The position numbers and the translations under genes are program-made. DNA of 64,000 nt. Origin: an uncultured Clostridia bacterium (GTDB taxonomy: Bacteria > Bacillota > Clostridia > Peptostreptococcales > Anaerovoracaceae). Every line of letters starts with the position of its first letter. The first letter of the stretch is position 1. The notes beneath the pieces are model-generated. The model ran no database searches, was not told the DNA's origin, and saw nothing but the letters and a program-made list of their open reading frames with translations. The stretch spans positions 25,234 to 89,233 of the forward strand of contig CAKQQT010000010.1 in assembly GCA_934271235.1 (NCBI GenBank). The letters are read 5' to 3'. Shown here in pieces: positions 25,365 through 33,816 of this stretch.

Positions 25365-25383
25365 AATCATGAAAATCATGATT
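25365..25383. promoter_or_regulatory. Operator 1 between LysR and DDAH genes
   Basis: Perfect palindrome AATCATGA-AAA-TCATGATT directly upstream of the -35 hexamer of the DDAH promoter. Its core ATGAAAATCAT recurs in inverted orientation at 25451-25465. Confidence 0.65.
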
Positions 25384-25392
25384 AACTTGCGT

Positions 25393-25421
25393 TTGACGTA
25401 TGTTAATTCTTATTATATGAT
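25393..25421 (+). promoter_or_regulatory. Promoter of the DDAH-family gene
   Basis: TTGACG (25393-25398), 17-base spacer, TATGAT (25416-25421). It lies between the two palindromic operators. Confidence 0.8.
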
Positions 25422-25450
25422 AGCTCTATCAAAAGTCAATGCAAAAATCC

Positions 25451-25465
25451 ATATGATTTTCATAT
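25451..25465. promoter_or_regulatory. Operator 2 between LysR and DDAH genes
   Basis: Palindrome ATATGA-TTT-TCATAT downstream of the promoter and about 28 bases before the ATG. Read on the minus strand it contains the same ATGAAAATCAT core as operator 1. Confidence 0.55.
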
Positions 25466-25493
25466 TGCGCAAAATTTTTCGGGAGGTATGAAG

Positions 25494-26267
25494 ATGTTTA
25501 CCAAAGCCATTACAAGAAAACCATGCAAAACACTGATCAACGGCATTTCGACCGCGCAGTTCGGCGAGGGTACTCCGGACTATGAGCTGGCGCTCGCGCA
25601 GCACGCGCAGTATGTCAAGACGCTGGAATCGCTGGGTCTTACGGTCACAGTGCTCGAGGGCGACGACCGCTTCCCGGATTCCTGTTTCGTAGAAGACCCC
25701 GCCGTCGTCATGCCGGAATGTGCCGTGATCACCAATCCGGCCAGAGAATCCAGGAACGGTGAAAAAGTGGATATGCTGGAAGTCATCCGCCGCTTCTATC
25801 CGGAAAATCGGATCTTCCATATCGAAGCACCCGGCACCATGGAGGGCGGGGATGTGATGCTCGTCGACAAGCACTTCTATGTCGGTCTGTCTGATCGTAC
25901 CAATGAGACTGGCGTCGCGCAGTTCACCAAGATCGTCCGTCCGTTCGGTTACGACGTGACTGCGGTTCCGGTGACGGAGGGTCTGCATCTCAAAGATTTC
26001 GCAGTCTATCTGGAAAACAACAATCTTCTTGTCACAGAGACTATGGACAAAGCGATGGCGTTTGCGGACTTCAACCGCATCGTGATCCCGGCCGAAGAAC
26101 TCTACGCGATCAACAGCCTGAACATCAACGGTACCGTCATGGTCCCGAAAGGCTATCCGCAGACACGCAAGTTCATCGAAGATCTCGGCTATCCGATCAA
26201 ACTGGTGGACACCAGCGAATTCCGCAAGATCGACGGCAGTCTCACCTGCCTGTCCCTGCGGTTCTAG
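25494..26267 (+). CDS. Dimethylarginine dimethylaminohydrolase (DDAH) family amidinohydrolase
   Basis: 257 residues of the pentein fold. Expected catalytic residues are in place: Glu67-Asp68 in CFVEDPAV, the substrate loop EAPGTMEGGDVM, His165 in GLHLKDFA and the nucleophile Cys252 in GSLTCLSLRF. Members hydrolyse methylarginines or arginine-like compounds to citrulline; Firmicute members can also act on other guanidines. GGGAGG is correctly spaced for the ATG at 25494; the ATG six bases earlier is too close. It is divergent from a LysR regulator and has its own promoter and terminator, so it is a single-gene unit. The exact substrate is uncertain. Confidence 0.88.
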   Translation: MFTKAITRKPCKTLINGISTAQFGEGTPDYELALAQHAQYVKTLESLGLTVTVLEGDDRFPDSCFVEDPAVVMPECAVITNPARESRNGEKVDMLEVIRRFYPENRIFHIEAPGTMEGGDVMLVDKHFYVGLSDRTNETGVAQFTKIVRPFGYDVTAVPVTEGLHLKDFAVYLENNNLLVTETMDKAMAFADFNRIVIPAEELYAINSLNINGTVMVPKGYPQTRKFIEDLGYPIKLVDTSEFRKIDGSLTCLSLRF

Positions 26268-26310
26268 GAGAACTCCGGGATCTCAGGAGAATTTCCGTAA
26301 GATCTGTGGA

Positions 26311-26340
26311 AAACTCCGAAAAACTCCAAAAAACTCCGCC
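26311..26340 (+). repeat. Three 10-bp tandem units (AAACTCC-type)
   Basis: AAACTCCGAA, AAACTCCAAA and AAACTCCGCC follow each other exactly after the DDAH gene, before its terminator. No gene is associated. Confidence 0.6.
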
Positions 26341-26353
26341 CCACCTTTATGTT

Positions 26354-26689
26354 TTAATACGGCAAACCGGCGTGGCCATCGTGCTCTGCCGGTTTGTTTT
26401 TTGTTTCGGTCCGCGGTCTGCCCGCCGCCGGTCGGTTCTTTGTTTCGGTCCGCAGTCTGTCCGCCGCCGATCGGTTCTTTGTTTCGGTCCGCAGTCTGGC
26501 CGCCGCCGATCGGTTCTTTGTTTCGGCCCGCAGTCTGGCCGCCGCCGCCCACCCGCACGCAGCCCCATGCGTTTCTGCCGGGTAATCTTCATATGTCCTG
26601 CGTCCGAACGGCCGCGGCTTCCGGTAAAAAAGGATCAGTCCTATGCTCAGGTTCACCAGCGCCAGAAGATAAATGATGATCCGTTCCAT
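26354..26689 (-). CDS. Small membrane-anchored protein with 13-residue repeats (doubtful)
   Basis: 111 codons. The first ~24 residues form a clear membrane helix (IIIYLLALVNLSIGLILFY) followed by basic residues. The C-terminal half is almost only a 13-residue repeat of the RTETKNRSAADRL type, from 39-bp DNA repeats, and the last codons read through the DDAH terminator hairpin. AAGGAGG lies 12 bases before the ATG, which is rather far. The helix argues for a real short gene whose 3' end was extended by repeat expansion; the repeat part itself may be meaningless. No family is recognised. Confidence 0.4.
   Translation of the reverse strand: MERIIIYLLALVNLSIGLILFYRKPRPFGRRTYEDYPAETHGAACGWAAAARLRAETKNRSAAARLRTETKNRSAADRLRTETKNRPAAGRPRTETKNKPAEHDGHAGLPY
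26363..26402 (+). terminator. Terminator of the DDAH-family gene
   Basis: CAAACCGGC (26363-26371) pairs with GCCGGTTTG (26388-26396) and is followed by six T. Confidence 0.85.
26403..26550. repeat. 39-bp tandem repeat, almost four copies
   Basis: Units start at 26403, 26442, 26481 and 26520 (GTTTCGGTCCGC...), the last incomplete. The first unit starts right after the terminator's T run. Confidence 0.9.
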
Positions 26690-26861
26690 TCTCTTTTCGC
26701 CCCTCCTTGCTTTTACAGATTATTCCTTTTGATTTTATCGCCTTCTTTTGAAAATGTCAATATTTCACAGATTCTTTTTCCCTGTGTTTCTTTTGGGTTT
26801 TGGGGTATAGTATTCGAAAGAACTATCGATATCATGTAATCCAAATCCGTGAGGTAAATCT

Positions 26862-27995
26862 ATGAGCCAAAAGAATCCATCGCTTCCGTCCGATCCGGAA
26901 GCTGCAAAAGTTTATGATATGATCGTCATCGGCGGCGGCCCGGCCGGTTATACCGCCGCCTTATACGCCGCGCGCGCCGGGCTTTCGGTGCTGATCCTCG
27001 AAAAGCTCACGCCCGGCGGCCAGATGGCGCTGACCGTGCAGATCGACAACTATCCGGGATTTGACGAAGGCATCGACGGCTTTTCGCTCGGCGAAAAGAT
27101 GAAAAACGGCGCGCTCCGCTTCGGCGCAGAAAGCAAAATGGCCGAAGTACGCGCGGTCCATCTTGCGGCTGACCCAAAAGAGATCCAGACATCCGCCCGA
27201 ACTTACCTGGCGCGGACCGTCGTGCTGGCCTCCGGCGCGGAAGCCAAGGAGCTCGGTCTGCCCGGTGAAAAAGAACTGCTCGGGCACGGTCTCAGCCACT
27301 GCGCGGTCTGCGACGGCATGTTCTTTCGCGGCAAAACCGTCGCGGTCATCGGCGGCGGCAATACCGCAGTGACCGATGCATTGACGCTTGCCCGCATCGC
27401 CGAAAAGGTGATCCTGATCCACCGCCGCGATACCCTGCGCGCCTCCGAAGTCTATCACGGCGCGCTCGCGGAAACAGACAACATCACCTTCCTGCCGGAT
27501 ACCGTCGTCACCGCCCTGCTCGCCGAGCCGCCGCTTCCGTCCGCGTCCGGTACTTCTGCAGACGCTGCAGACAATGCCGGTACAACCTCTTCATCCACGG
27601 CCGGTGCTGCAGACAATGCCGGTACAACCTCTTCATCCACGGCCGGTGCTTCTACAGAAGCTGTCTCGGATGCAGCTGCCGTAAACCCTGCACACCCACC
27701 GCGTCTCTCTGCCATCCGCGTCCGGAATATGCAGAGCGGTGCAGAAAAGATTCTCCCCGTCGACGGCCTTTTTGTCAGTATCGGCCGCAAGCCGGTCACC
27801 GCGCTGTACAAAGACCAATTAGCCATGGACGAAAACGGTTATCTGATCGCGGACGAGACAACCAAGACCTCGCTCCCCGGCGTTTACGCGGTCGGCGACT
27901 TGCGCACGAAACCGCTGCGCCAGGTCGTGACAGCCGCTGCCGACGGTGCCGTTGCCGCGCACATGGCGGAAGACTATCTGACGCAAACGCGATAA
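26862..27995 (+). CDS. Thioredoxin-reductase-like flavoprotein
   Basis: 377 residues, against about 310 in usual TrxB. FAD motif VIGGGPAGYTAALYAARAG, LTPGGQ, redox pair CAVCD (Cys-x-x-Cys) before the NADPH loop VIGGGNTAVTDALTLA, HRRDTLRASE, and the C-terminal FAD motif GVYAVGDLRTKPLRQVVTAAADGAVAA are present. It reduces a thioredoxin-like partner with NADPH. The extra length is an Ala/Gly/Thr/Ser-rich insertion (about 225-285) that contains a perfect 42-bp DNA duplication. GAGG lies 8 bases before the ATG. No thioredoxin gene adjoins. Confidence 0.9.
   Translation: MSQKNPSLPSDPEAAKVYDMIVIGGGPAGYTAALYAARAGLSVLILEKLTPGGQMALTVQIDNYPGFDEGIDGFSLGEKMKNGALRFGAESKMAEVRAVHLAADPKEIQTSARTYLARTVVLASGAEAKELGLPGEKELLGHGLSHCAVCDGMFFRGKTVAVIGGGNTAVTDALTLARIAEKVILIHRRDTLRASEVYHGALAETDNITFLPDTVVTALLAEPPLPSASGTSADAADNAGTTSSSTAGAADNAGTTSSSTAGASTEAVSDAAAVNPAHPPRLSAIRVRNMQSGAEKILPVDGLFVSIGRKPVTALYKDQLAMDENGYLIADETTKTSLPGVYAVGDLRTKPLRQVVTAAADGAVAAHMAEDYLTQTR
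27564..27647 (+). repeat. Perfect 42-bp duplication inside the thioredoxin-reductase-like gene
   Basis: Copies at 27564-27605 and 27606-27647 encode two identical 14-residue units (AADNAGTTSSSTAG). Perfect identity points to recent duplication. Confidence 0.95.
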
Positions 27996-28049
27996 CGCGC
28001 TGCAGGATCCGTTTTTTCCAAAAGACGTTTTCCGTGAGTGACCGGATCC

Positions 28050-28480
28050 GCACGATCATGCTTGCAGCGGAATCATTACCCGCAGGATCATCTCCCGCGC
28101 AGAATCCATGCTTGCTGCATAGAACTAGATCTAAATCGCGATTTGAGCCAAAAAAAAGCATTCTACGGACGAAAAGAAGAGGTCAGCCACGCAGTAAAGA
28201 ATGCGGCGGACGCGGATGGCGGCGAGAAATTTATCGAAAGTGCTCGAATCCTGTCGACGTTTGTCGAAAAAAGAAGAATTCATCGGACCATAAAAGCTCC
28301 CGCAGAGATCAACACGAGAGAGAAGACGCCTTGACATGCTTTTTTTTGCATGAAAACGCAAAAAGATAGCAGTCTTATACATCATAAAGCAAAATCCATG
28401 CTTGCGGCAGGATCATCTCCCGCGCAAAATCCATGCTCGCTGCGGGATCAGCTCCTGCACAAGATCTATGTCTGGCATAC
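28050..28480 (+). repeat. Non-coding region with degenerate CATGCTTGC...ATCTCCCGC repeats
   Basis: The 575 bases between the reductase gene and purL hold no supported gene. A unit with CATGCTTGC, GGATCATCTCCCGC and CAAAATC occurs at 28058-28116 and again at 28393-28470, spaced by 34-50 bases, decaying to CTATGTCTGG at the end. Between the clusters lie the CGA array (28227-28266) and CATGC-T8-GCATG (28335-28352). Confidence 0.6.
28227..28266 (-). repeat. Phased array of four 10-bp units beginning CGA
   Basis: On the minus strand units CGACAAACGT, CGACAGGATT, CGAGCACTTT and CGATAAATTT follow each other without gaps, the second of the three such arrays in the window. It lies between the converging reductase and purL genes. 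Confidence 0.7.
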
Positions 28481-28484
28481 TGCC

Positions 28485-28517
28485 AAAGAGCAGCCCATCA
28501 GAAATGAGCTGCTCTTT
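28485..28517. terminator. Hairpin after purL
   Basis: AAAGAGCAGC (28485-28494) pairs with GCTGCTCTTT (28508-28517). On the minus strand TTTGG follows; on the plus strand TTTTGATTTTT follows. It probably ends the purine operon and may act in both directions. Confidence 0.65.
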
Positions 28518-28569
28518 TGATTTTTCGCGTATGTGAAACTGCATTTTGAAAATTCGTTCGAAATGCGTT

Positions 28570-31500
28570 CTATTTGAAATACTTGACCGCAGACGCGAAC
28601 ATCTGCATGTCGAAACGGCCCGGCACATTCCGGTACAGTCCGCTGCCGATGCGTTCGGAATGCCCCATCTTGCCAAGCACTCTGCCGTCCGGTGAAAGGA
28701 TACCCTCGACCGCCCAAGCGGAACCATTCGGGTTATACTGGATATCCATCGTCGCGTTGCCGTCAGGGTCCGCGTACTGGGTAATGATCTGTCCGTTTGC
28801 TGCCAGCTCGGTCAAAAGGGCCTCCGATGCCATGAATCGTCCCTCACCATGGGAGATCGGAACCGTATAAACTTCGCCCGGCTGCACACCTGCCAGCCAT
28901 GGAGAACGATTGGAAACAATGCGCGTCTGCACCAGTTTGGACTGGTGACGGCCGATCCGGTTATAGGTCAGGGTCGGGCAGGTTTCATCGGTATCGATGA
29001 TCTTGCCGTAAGGCACCAGCCCCAGCTTGATCAATGCCTGGAATCCATTGCAGATACCGGCCATCAAGCCATCGCGCTCACCCAGCAGCGCCGTAACAGC
29101 CTCTTTGATCTCCGCATTGCGGAAGAATGCCGTGATCAACTTGCCGGAGCCGTCCGGTTCATCACCACCGGAAAATCCGCCCGGAATGAAGATCATCTGA
29201 CTTTCCCGCACTTTCGCCGCAAAGTCTGCGACCGAACGTGCGACCGCATCCGCGCTCAGATTGTTGAGCACGAAGATCTCCGGTTCCGCACCGGCTGCAG
29301 CAAAGGCTTTTGCCGTATCATATTCGCAGTTGGTTCCCGGGAAGACCGGGATCAGCACGTGCGGCTTTGCACTTTTGATATTTGCCCGGAAAATCTCTTC
29401 GGCCGGGCTGTCGGTCAGGGTCGGCGCCGTTTCTTCTGTCTGGATGTTGCAAGGGTAAACCGGTTCCAGCTTGTCCTCATAAATCTTCTCAAGTTCCGGC
29501 ATTTCCAGCAGTTCACTGCCATATTGCAGGGCATAGGCCTCGGTGGTTTCCCCGAGCAGGACTGCCGCTTCCAAGGCTTGCAGTAAGGTCTGCAGGCTGC
29601 GATCTTCCGCTTGCGATGTCTGCTTTCCGCAAGCCGCATCGTCGCTCAGTTCCGCATCCGCTTCTGCAGAAGCTTTGACATCGACCAGTGCCTCTGCATC
29701 GATTTCCAGCAGGAACGCACCGTACTGCTCGCCAAAGAGATCACAGCCCGCAGGCAATGCGGCATCAAAGCAGAAGCCGATGCGATTTCCCAGTGCCATT
29801 TTGAGCACGCCCTCTGCAATGCCCCCCATGCCCGGCGTCCAACAAGCTTTGACAAGTCCCGCACGCATCAGCGCCGTGACCGTATCATAAAGCTCGCGCA
29901 GGGAATCGCCGCTTGGCAGCCCCTCTGCGTTTCGCTGCGGCTGCAGCAGATAAACCGGATCGCCGGCCTGTTTGAATTCCGGTGAAACGATATGATCCAC
30001 CTGATCCGTCGTAACAGCAAAGGATACTAAGGTCGGCGGAACCGAAAGATCCTCAAAGGTACCACTCATGGAATCCTTACCGCCGATGGCTGCAACTTCC
30101 AGGGCCAGCTGCGCATCCAGCGCACCCAGCAAGGCCGCAAACGGCTTGCCCCACTTCGCTGCATCCTTGCCCAATTTTTCAAAGTATTCCTGGAAGGAAA
30201 GATACACCGCTTCAAAAGAAGCCCCGGCTGCCACTAACTTGGAAACGGATTCCACGACCGCAAGGTAAGCCCCATGATAAGGACTCTGTGCGGTGATGAA
30301 CGGGTTATAGCCCCAGGACATCAAACTGCAGGTCTTGGTATCACCGTGTTCCAGTGAGATCTTATTGACCATGCATTGCGCCGGCGTTCTCTGATACTTA
30401 CCGCCGAACGGCATCAGTACCGTTCCCGCACCGATCGTAGAGTCAAAGCGTTCGGAAAGTCCGCGGCGGGAACAGATATTCAGGTTTCCTGCCAGCGCAT
30501 GCATCCGTTCCGTAAAGGTCGCGTCAGCTCCTGCTGCCTCCTGCGGCGATGCGATCGCTGCAGAATCAGCACCCGCGGCCATATTCTGACCGGCCGCGCC
30601 TGCGGCCTCCTGCGCCGCCTTCCAAGCTGCCTGCGGCGCCTGTACTGTGATATGTTTTTCTGCGCCGTTCGAGTCCAAAAAGGCGCGTGCGATATCCACG
30701 ATCTTCTTCCCATTCCAGGTCATGACCAACCGCGGTTTTTCTGTTACGGAAGCCACCACGGTCGCTTTCAGGTTCTCTGCACGAGCCAAACTGCAGAAAC
30801 GGTCTGCATCCTCTGCGCGTACCACGACCGCCATGCGCTCCTGCGATTCACTGATCGCCAGTTCGGTACCGTCAAGTCCGTCATATTTTTTCGGAACTTG
30901 ATTCAGATCGATCAGAAGGCCGTCCGCTAATTCACCGATGGCAACGGATACGCCGCCTGCTCCAAAGTCGTTGCAGCGTTTGATCAGCCGCGATGCCTGC
31001 GGGTTACGGAACAAGCGCTGTAATTTGCGTTCTTCCGGCGCGTTCCCCTTCTGCACTTCCGCGCCGCAGGTTTCCAAAGAAGATGCGGTATGTGATTTGG
31101 AAGAACCGGTTGCGCCGCCGCAGCCGTCTCTGCCGGTCTTGCCGCCGAGCAGAATCACCTTATCACCTGCTGCCGGTACCTCGCGTACCACATTCTCTGC
31201 CGGTGCAGCTGCAATGACCGCCCCGATCTCCATACGCTTGGCAACATAGCCCGGGTGATAGATCTCGTCGACTTGTCCGGTGGCCAGTCCGATCTGATTG
31301 CCATAAGAGCTGTAACCTGCCGCTGCCGTTGTGACCAGTTTTCTCTGCGGCAGTTTGCCCGGCAGTGTCTCCGCGATCGGCGTCAGTGGATCGCCTGCGC
31401 CGGTCACACGCATCGCGCCGTAAACATAACTTCTGCCCGAAAGCGGGTCACGGATCGCACCGCCCACACAAGTTGCCGCACCGCCGAACGGTTCAATTTC

Positions 31501-32457
31501 GGTCGGGTGATTGTGCGTCTCATTCTTGAACAAGAGCAGCCAGTCTTCTTCCCTGCCCTCCGTCTCGACCTTGATCTTGACGGTGCAGGCGTTGATTTCC
31601 TCAGACTCATCCAGTCCATCCAGTTTCCCCTGCTTTTTGAGGACCTTCGCCGCGATCGTCCCAATATCCATCAAAGTTACCGGTTTCTTGCGCTCGACGA
31701 ACGTTCTCGCATCCAAATAACGCCGGTAAGCCGCCTGCAAGGTCTCGTCCGCAAACTGCACATCGTCGATCACGGTATTAAAAGTTGTATGTCTGCAGTG
31801 ATCGGACCAATATGTATCGATCATCTTGATCTCGGTAATGGTCGGATCCCGGTGTTCGCTCTCAAAATAAGCACGGCAGCACCGGCTGTCCGCCAGGTCC
31901 ATGGCCAGCCCGCGCGCAGCGATCAAGTCTGCAAGCTGCGCGTCGCTGTATCCGCAAAAGCCTTCGATCGTCTCGACGGACTGCGGGATCTCATACGCTG
32001 CCGCCAGCGTTTCCGGCAGGTCCAGTGCTGCTTCCCGCGCTTCCACCGGATTGATCACATATTTCTTTACTTTTTCGATTTCTTCCGCGTCCAAGCTGCC
32101 ATCGACGGCATAGATCTTCGCGGTACGTACGACCGGACGTTCTCCACGGGAAATGATCTGGATGCACTCCGCTGCGGATGCCGCCCGCTGGTCAAACTGT
32201 CCCGGCAGATATTCCACTGCAAACAACACGTCTGCCTTTGGCAGCGTTTCGCAGACCTGATCCAGCTGCGGCTCCGCAAAAACAGTCTTGACTGCATAGT
32301 CAAACAGCGCCCGATCCAGGCCTTCCGCATCATAGCGATTCAGCACGCGGACATTTTGTATCCCGCGGATACCGAGCAGCTGGGAAAGATCGTTCTTTAG
32401 ATTTTGTGCCTCATGGTCAAGGCCGCTTTTTTTCTCTACATAAATTCGATAAACCAT
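28570..32457 (-). CDS. purL: Phosphoribosylformylglycinamidine synthase, single-chain
   Basis: 1295 residues, the large fused form that joins synthetase and glutaminase (PurL plus PurQ) and converts FGAR to FGAM. Seen are MIDTYWSDHCRHTTFNT, FKNETHNHPTEIEPFGGAATCVGG, GGKTGRDGCGGATGSS, CNDFGAGGVSVAIGELADGL, GGKDSMSG, and the glutaminase part PVFPGTNCEYDTAKAF and GICNGFQALIKLGLVPYG with nucleophile Cys and a late GEGRF His region. Ala-rich linkers occur near 655-690 and 940-970. It is the last gene of the pur run and starts 6 bases after purD; GAGG precedes the ATG. Confidence 0.96.
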   Translation of the reverse strand: MVYRIYVEKKSGLDHEAQNLKNDLSQLLGIRGIQNVRVLNRYDAEGLDRALFDYAVKTVFAEPQLDQVCETLPKADVLFAVEYLPGQFDQRAASAAECIQIISRGERPVVRTAKIYAVDGSLDAEEIEKVKKYVINPVEAREAALDLPETLAAAYEIPQSVETIEGFCGYSDAQLADLIAARGLAMDLADSRCCRAYFESEHRDPTITEIKMIDTYWSDHCRHTTFNTVIDDVQFADETLQAAYRRYLDARTFVERKKPVTLMDIGTIAAKVLKKQGKLDGLDESEEINACTVKIKVETEGREEDWLLLFKNETHNHPTEIEPFGGAATCVGGAIRDPLSGRSYVYGAMRVTGAGDPLTPIAETLPGKLPQRKLVTTAAAGYSSYGNQIGLATGQVDEIYHPGYVAKRMEIGAVIAAAPAENVVREVPAAGDKVILLGGKTGRDGCGGATGSSKSHTASSLETCGAEVQKGNAPEERKLQRLFRNPQASRLIKRCNDFGAGGVSVAIGELADGLLIDLNQVPKKYDGLDGTELAISESQERMAVVVRAEDADRFCSLARAENLKATVVASVTEKPRLVMTWNGKKIVDIARAFLDSNGAEKHITVQAPQAAWKAAQEAAGAAGQNMAAGADSAAIASPQEAAGADATFTERMHALAGNLNICSRRGLSERFDSTIGAGTVLMPFGGKYQRTPAQCMVNKISLEHGDTKTCSLMSWGYNPFITAQSPYHGAYLAVVESVSKLVAAGASFEAVYLSFQEYFEKLGKDAAKWGKPFAALLGALDAQLALEVAAIGGKDSMSGTFEDLSVPPTLVSFAVTTDQVDHIVSPEFKQAGDPVYLLQPQRNAEGLPSGDSLRELYDTVTALMRAGLVKACWTPGMGGIAEGVLKMALGNRIGFCFDAALPAGCDLFGEQYGAFLLEIDAEALVDVKASAEADAELSDDAACGKQTSQAEDRSLQTLLQALEAAVLLGETTEAYALQYGSELLEMPELEKIYEDKLEPVYPCNIQTEETAPTLTDSPAEEIFRANIKSAKPHVLIPVFPGTNCEYDTAKAFAAAGAEPEIFVLNNLSADAVARSVADFAAKVRESQMIFIPGGFSGGDEPDGSGKLITAFFRNAEIKEAVTALLGERDGLMAGICNGFQALIKLGLVPYGKIIDTDETCPTLTYNRIGRHQSKLVQTRIVSNRSPWLAGVQPGEVYTVPISHGEGRFMASEALLTELAANGQIITQYADPDGNATMDIQYNPNGSAWAVEGILSPDGRVLGKMGHSERIGSGLYRNVPGRFDMQMFASAVKYFK

Positions 32458-32463
32458 TTTGCC

Positions 32464-33726
32464 TCAGTTCCTTTCTGCCGCCAATGCGCGTGCGCCGATA
32501 TCGTTTCGGTAATATGCGTTTTCAAAATGCACTTCTGCCGCTGTCTGATACGCTTTCTCTACTGCCTCCGCAAGCGTCGGCGCCGTTTCCGTCACGCCGA
32601 GTACGCGGCCGCCGGAAGTCAGCAGCTTGCCGTCCGCCAGCTTTGCACCGGCGACGTAGATGTTTTTGTCCTGCGGCATGGTGATCGCAAAGCCGGTCTC
32701 GTACTTCTTCGGATAACCCTCAGAAGCCATGACCACACAGCACGCACTTTCCCGGGAAAATCTCACATCTGCCTCAGCCAGTCGCCCGTCATAGATCTTC
32801 AGCATGATGTCCAGGAGGTCACTCTCCAAAAGCGGCAGGACCACTTGTGTTTCCGGATCACCGAAACGACAGTTGTATTCAATGACTTTCGGTCCTTTTT
32901 CGGTCAGCATCAGACCAAAATACAAACAACCGCTGAACGTTCTGCCTTCGCGATTCATTGCCTCCATCGTCGGGAGGAAAATTTCCTGCATGCAGCGTGC
33001 TGCGATCTCCGGTGTGTAATACGGATTCGGCGCGATCGTGCCCATACCGCCGGTATTCAGCCCGCGGTCACCGTCCAGCGCCCGCTTGTGGTCCATGGAG
33101 GACACCATCGGCACCATCGTTTTTCCATCTGTAAATGCCAGGACCGATACCTCCGGTCCGGTCAGGAATTCCTCGATCACGATCCGGCTGCCGCTTTCTC
33201 CGAACACCTTGTCTTCCATCATGGAATGTACCGCCGCCTTGGCTTCTTCCGGTGTTTCCGCGATCACAACACCCTTTCCCAGTGCCAGACCATCGGCCTT
33301 CACCACGGTCGGCATCTCGGCCTGTGCGAGATAAGCGATGGCGGAAGCCGGATCGCTGAAAGTTTCATAAGCTGCCGTCGGAATGTGGTATTTTTTCATC
33401 AGGTCTTTGGCGAAAGCCTTGCTGCCCTCAAGGATGGCCGCGCGCTTATTCGGGCCAAAGGTCTTAATTCCGCGAGCCTGCAAAGCATCGACCGCTCCCA
33501 GCACCAACGGATCATCCGGTGCCACGACAGCCAGATCGATCTGATTCTGCGCCGCGAAATCCGCGATCTTGTCGATCTCTTTTGCGCCAATATCGATACA
33601 AATTGCATCCGCTGCAATGCCGCCGTTGCCGGGCAATGCATAAATCGTCTCGATGCTCTGATTTTCTTTGAGTTTTTTGATGATGGCGTGTTCTCTGCCG
33701 CCGCCACCGACTACCATAACTTTCAT
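32464..33726 (-). CDS. purD: Phosphoribosylamine-glycine ligase (GAR synthetase)
   Basis: 420 residues, ATP-grasp ligase that joins phosphoribosylamine and glycine. Motifs: MVVGGGGREHAI, FGPNKRAAILEGSKAFAKDLM, VVKADGLALGKGVVIAET, GSRIVIEEFLTGPEVSVLAFTDG, LNTGGMGTIAPNPYYTPEI and FNCRFGDPE-like YNCRFGDPETQ. The ATG at 33726 is chosen for GGAGAG seven bases upstream; the frame opens 11 codons earlier. It lies between purH and purL in the operon. Confidence 0.96.
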   Translation of the reverse strand: MKVMVVGGGGREHAIIKKLKENQSIETIYALPGNGGIAADAICIDIGAKEIDKIADFAAQNQIDLAVVAPDDPLVLGAVDALQARGIKTFGPNKRAAILEGSKAFAKDLMKKYHIPTAAYETFSDPASAIAYLAQAEMPTVVKADGLALGKGVVIAETPEEAKAAVHSMMEDKVFGESGSRIVIEEFLTGPEVSVLAFTDGKTMVPMVSSMDHKRALDGDRGLNTGGMGTIAPNPYYTPEIAARCMQEIFLPTMEAMNREGRTFSGCLYFGLMLTEKGPKVIEYNCRFGDPETQVVLPLLESDLLDIMLKIYDGRLAEADVRFSRESACCVVMASEGYPKKYETGFAITMPQDKNIYVAGAKLADGKLLTSGGRVLGVTETAPTLAEAVEKAYQTAAEVHFENAYYRNDIGARALAAERN

Positions 33727-33816
33727 TCGTTTCTCTCCTGCTTTCGTTTCAAATCGCAATGTATCTTTTGCACAAACAGGCAGAAGCGCCGCTCCTGCCG
33801 TCTGTTCTTTGCTGTA

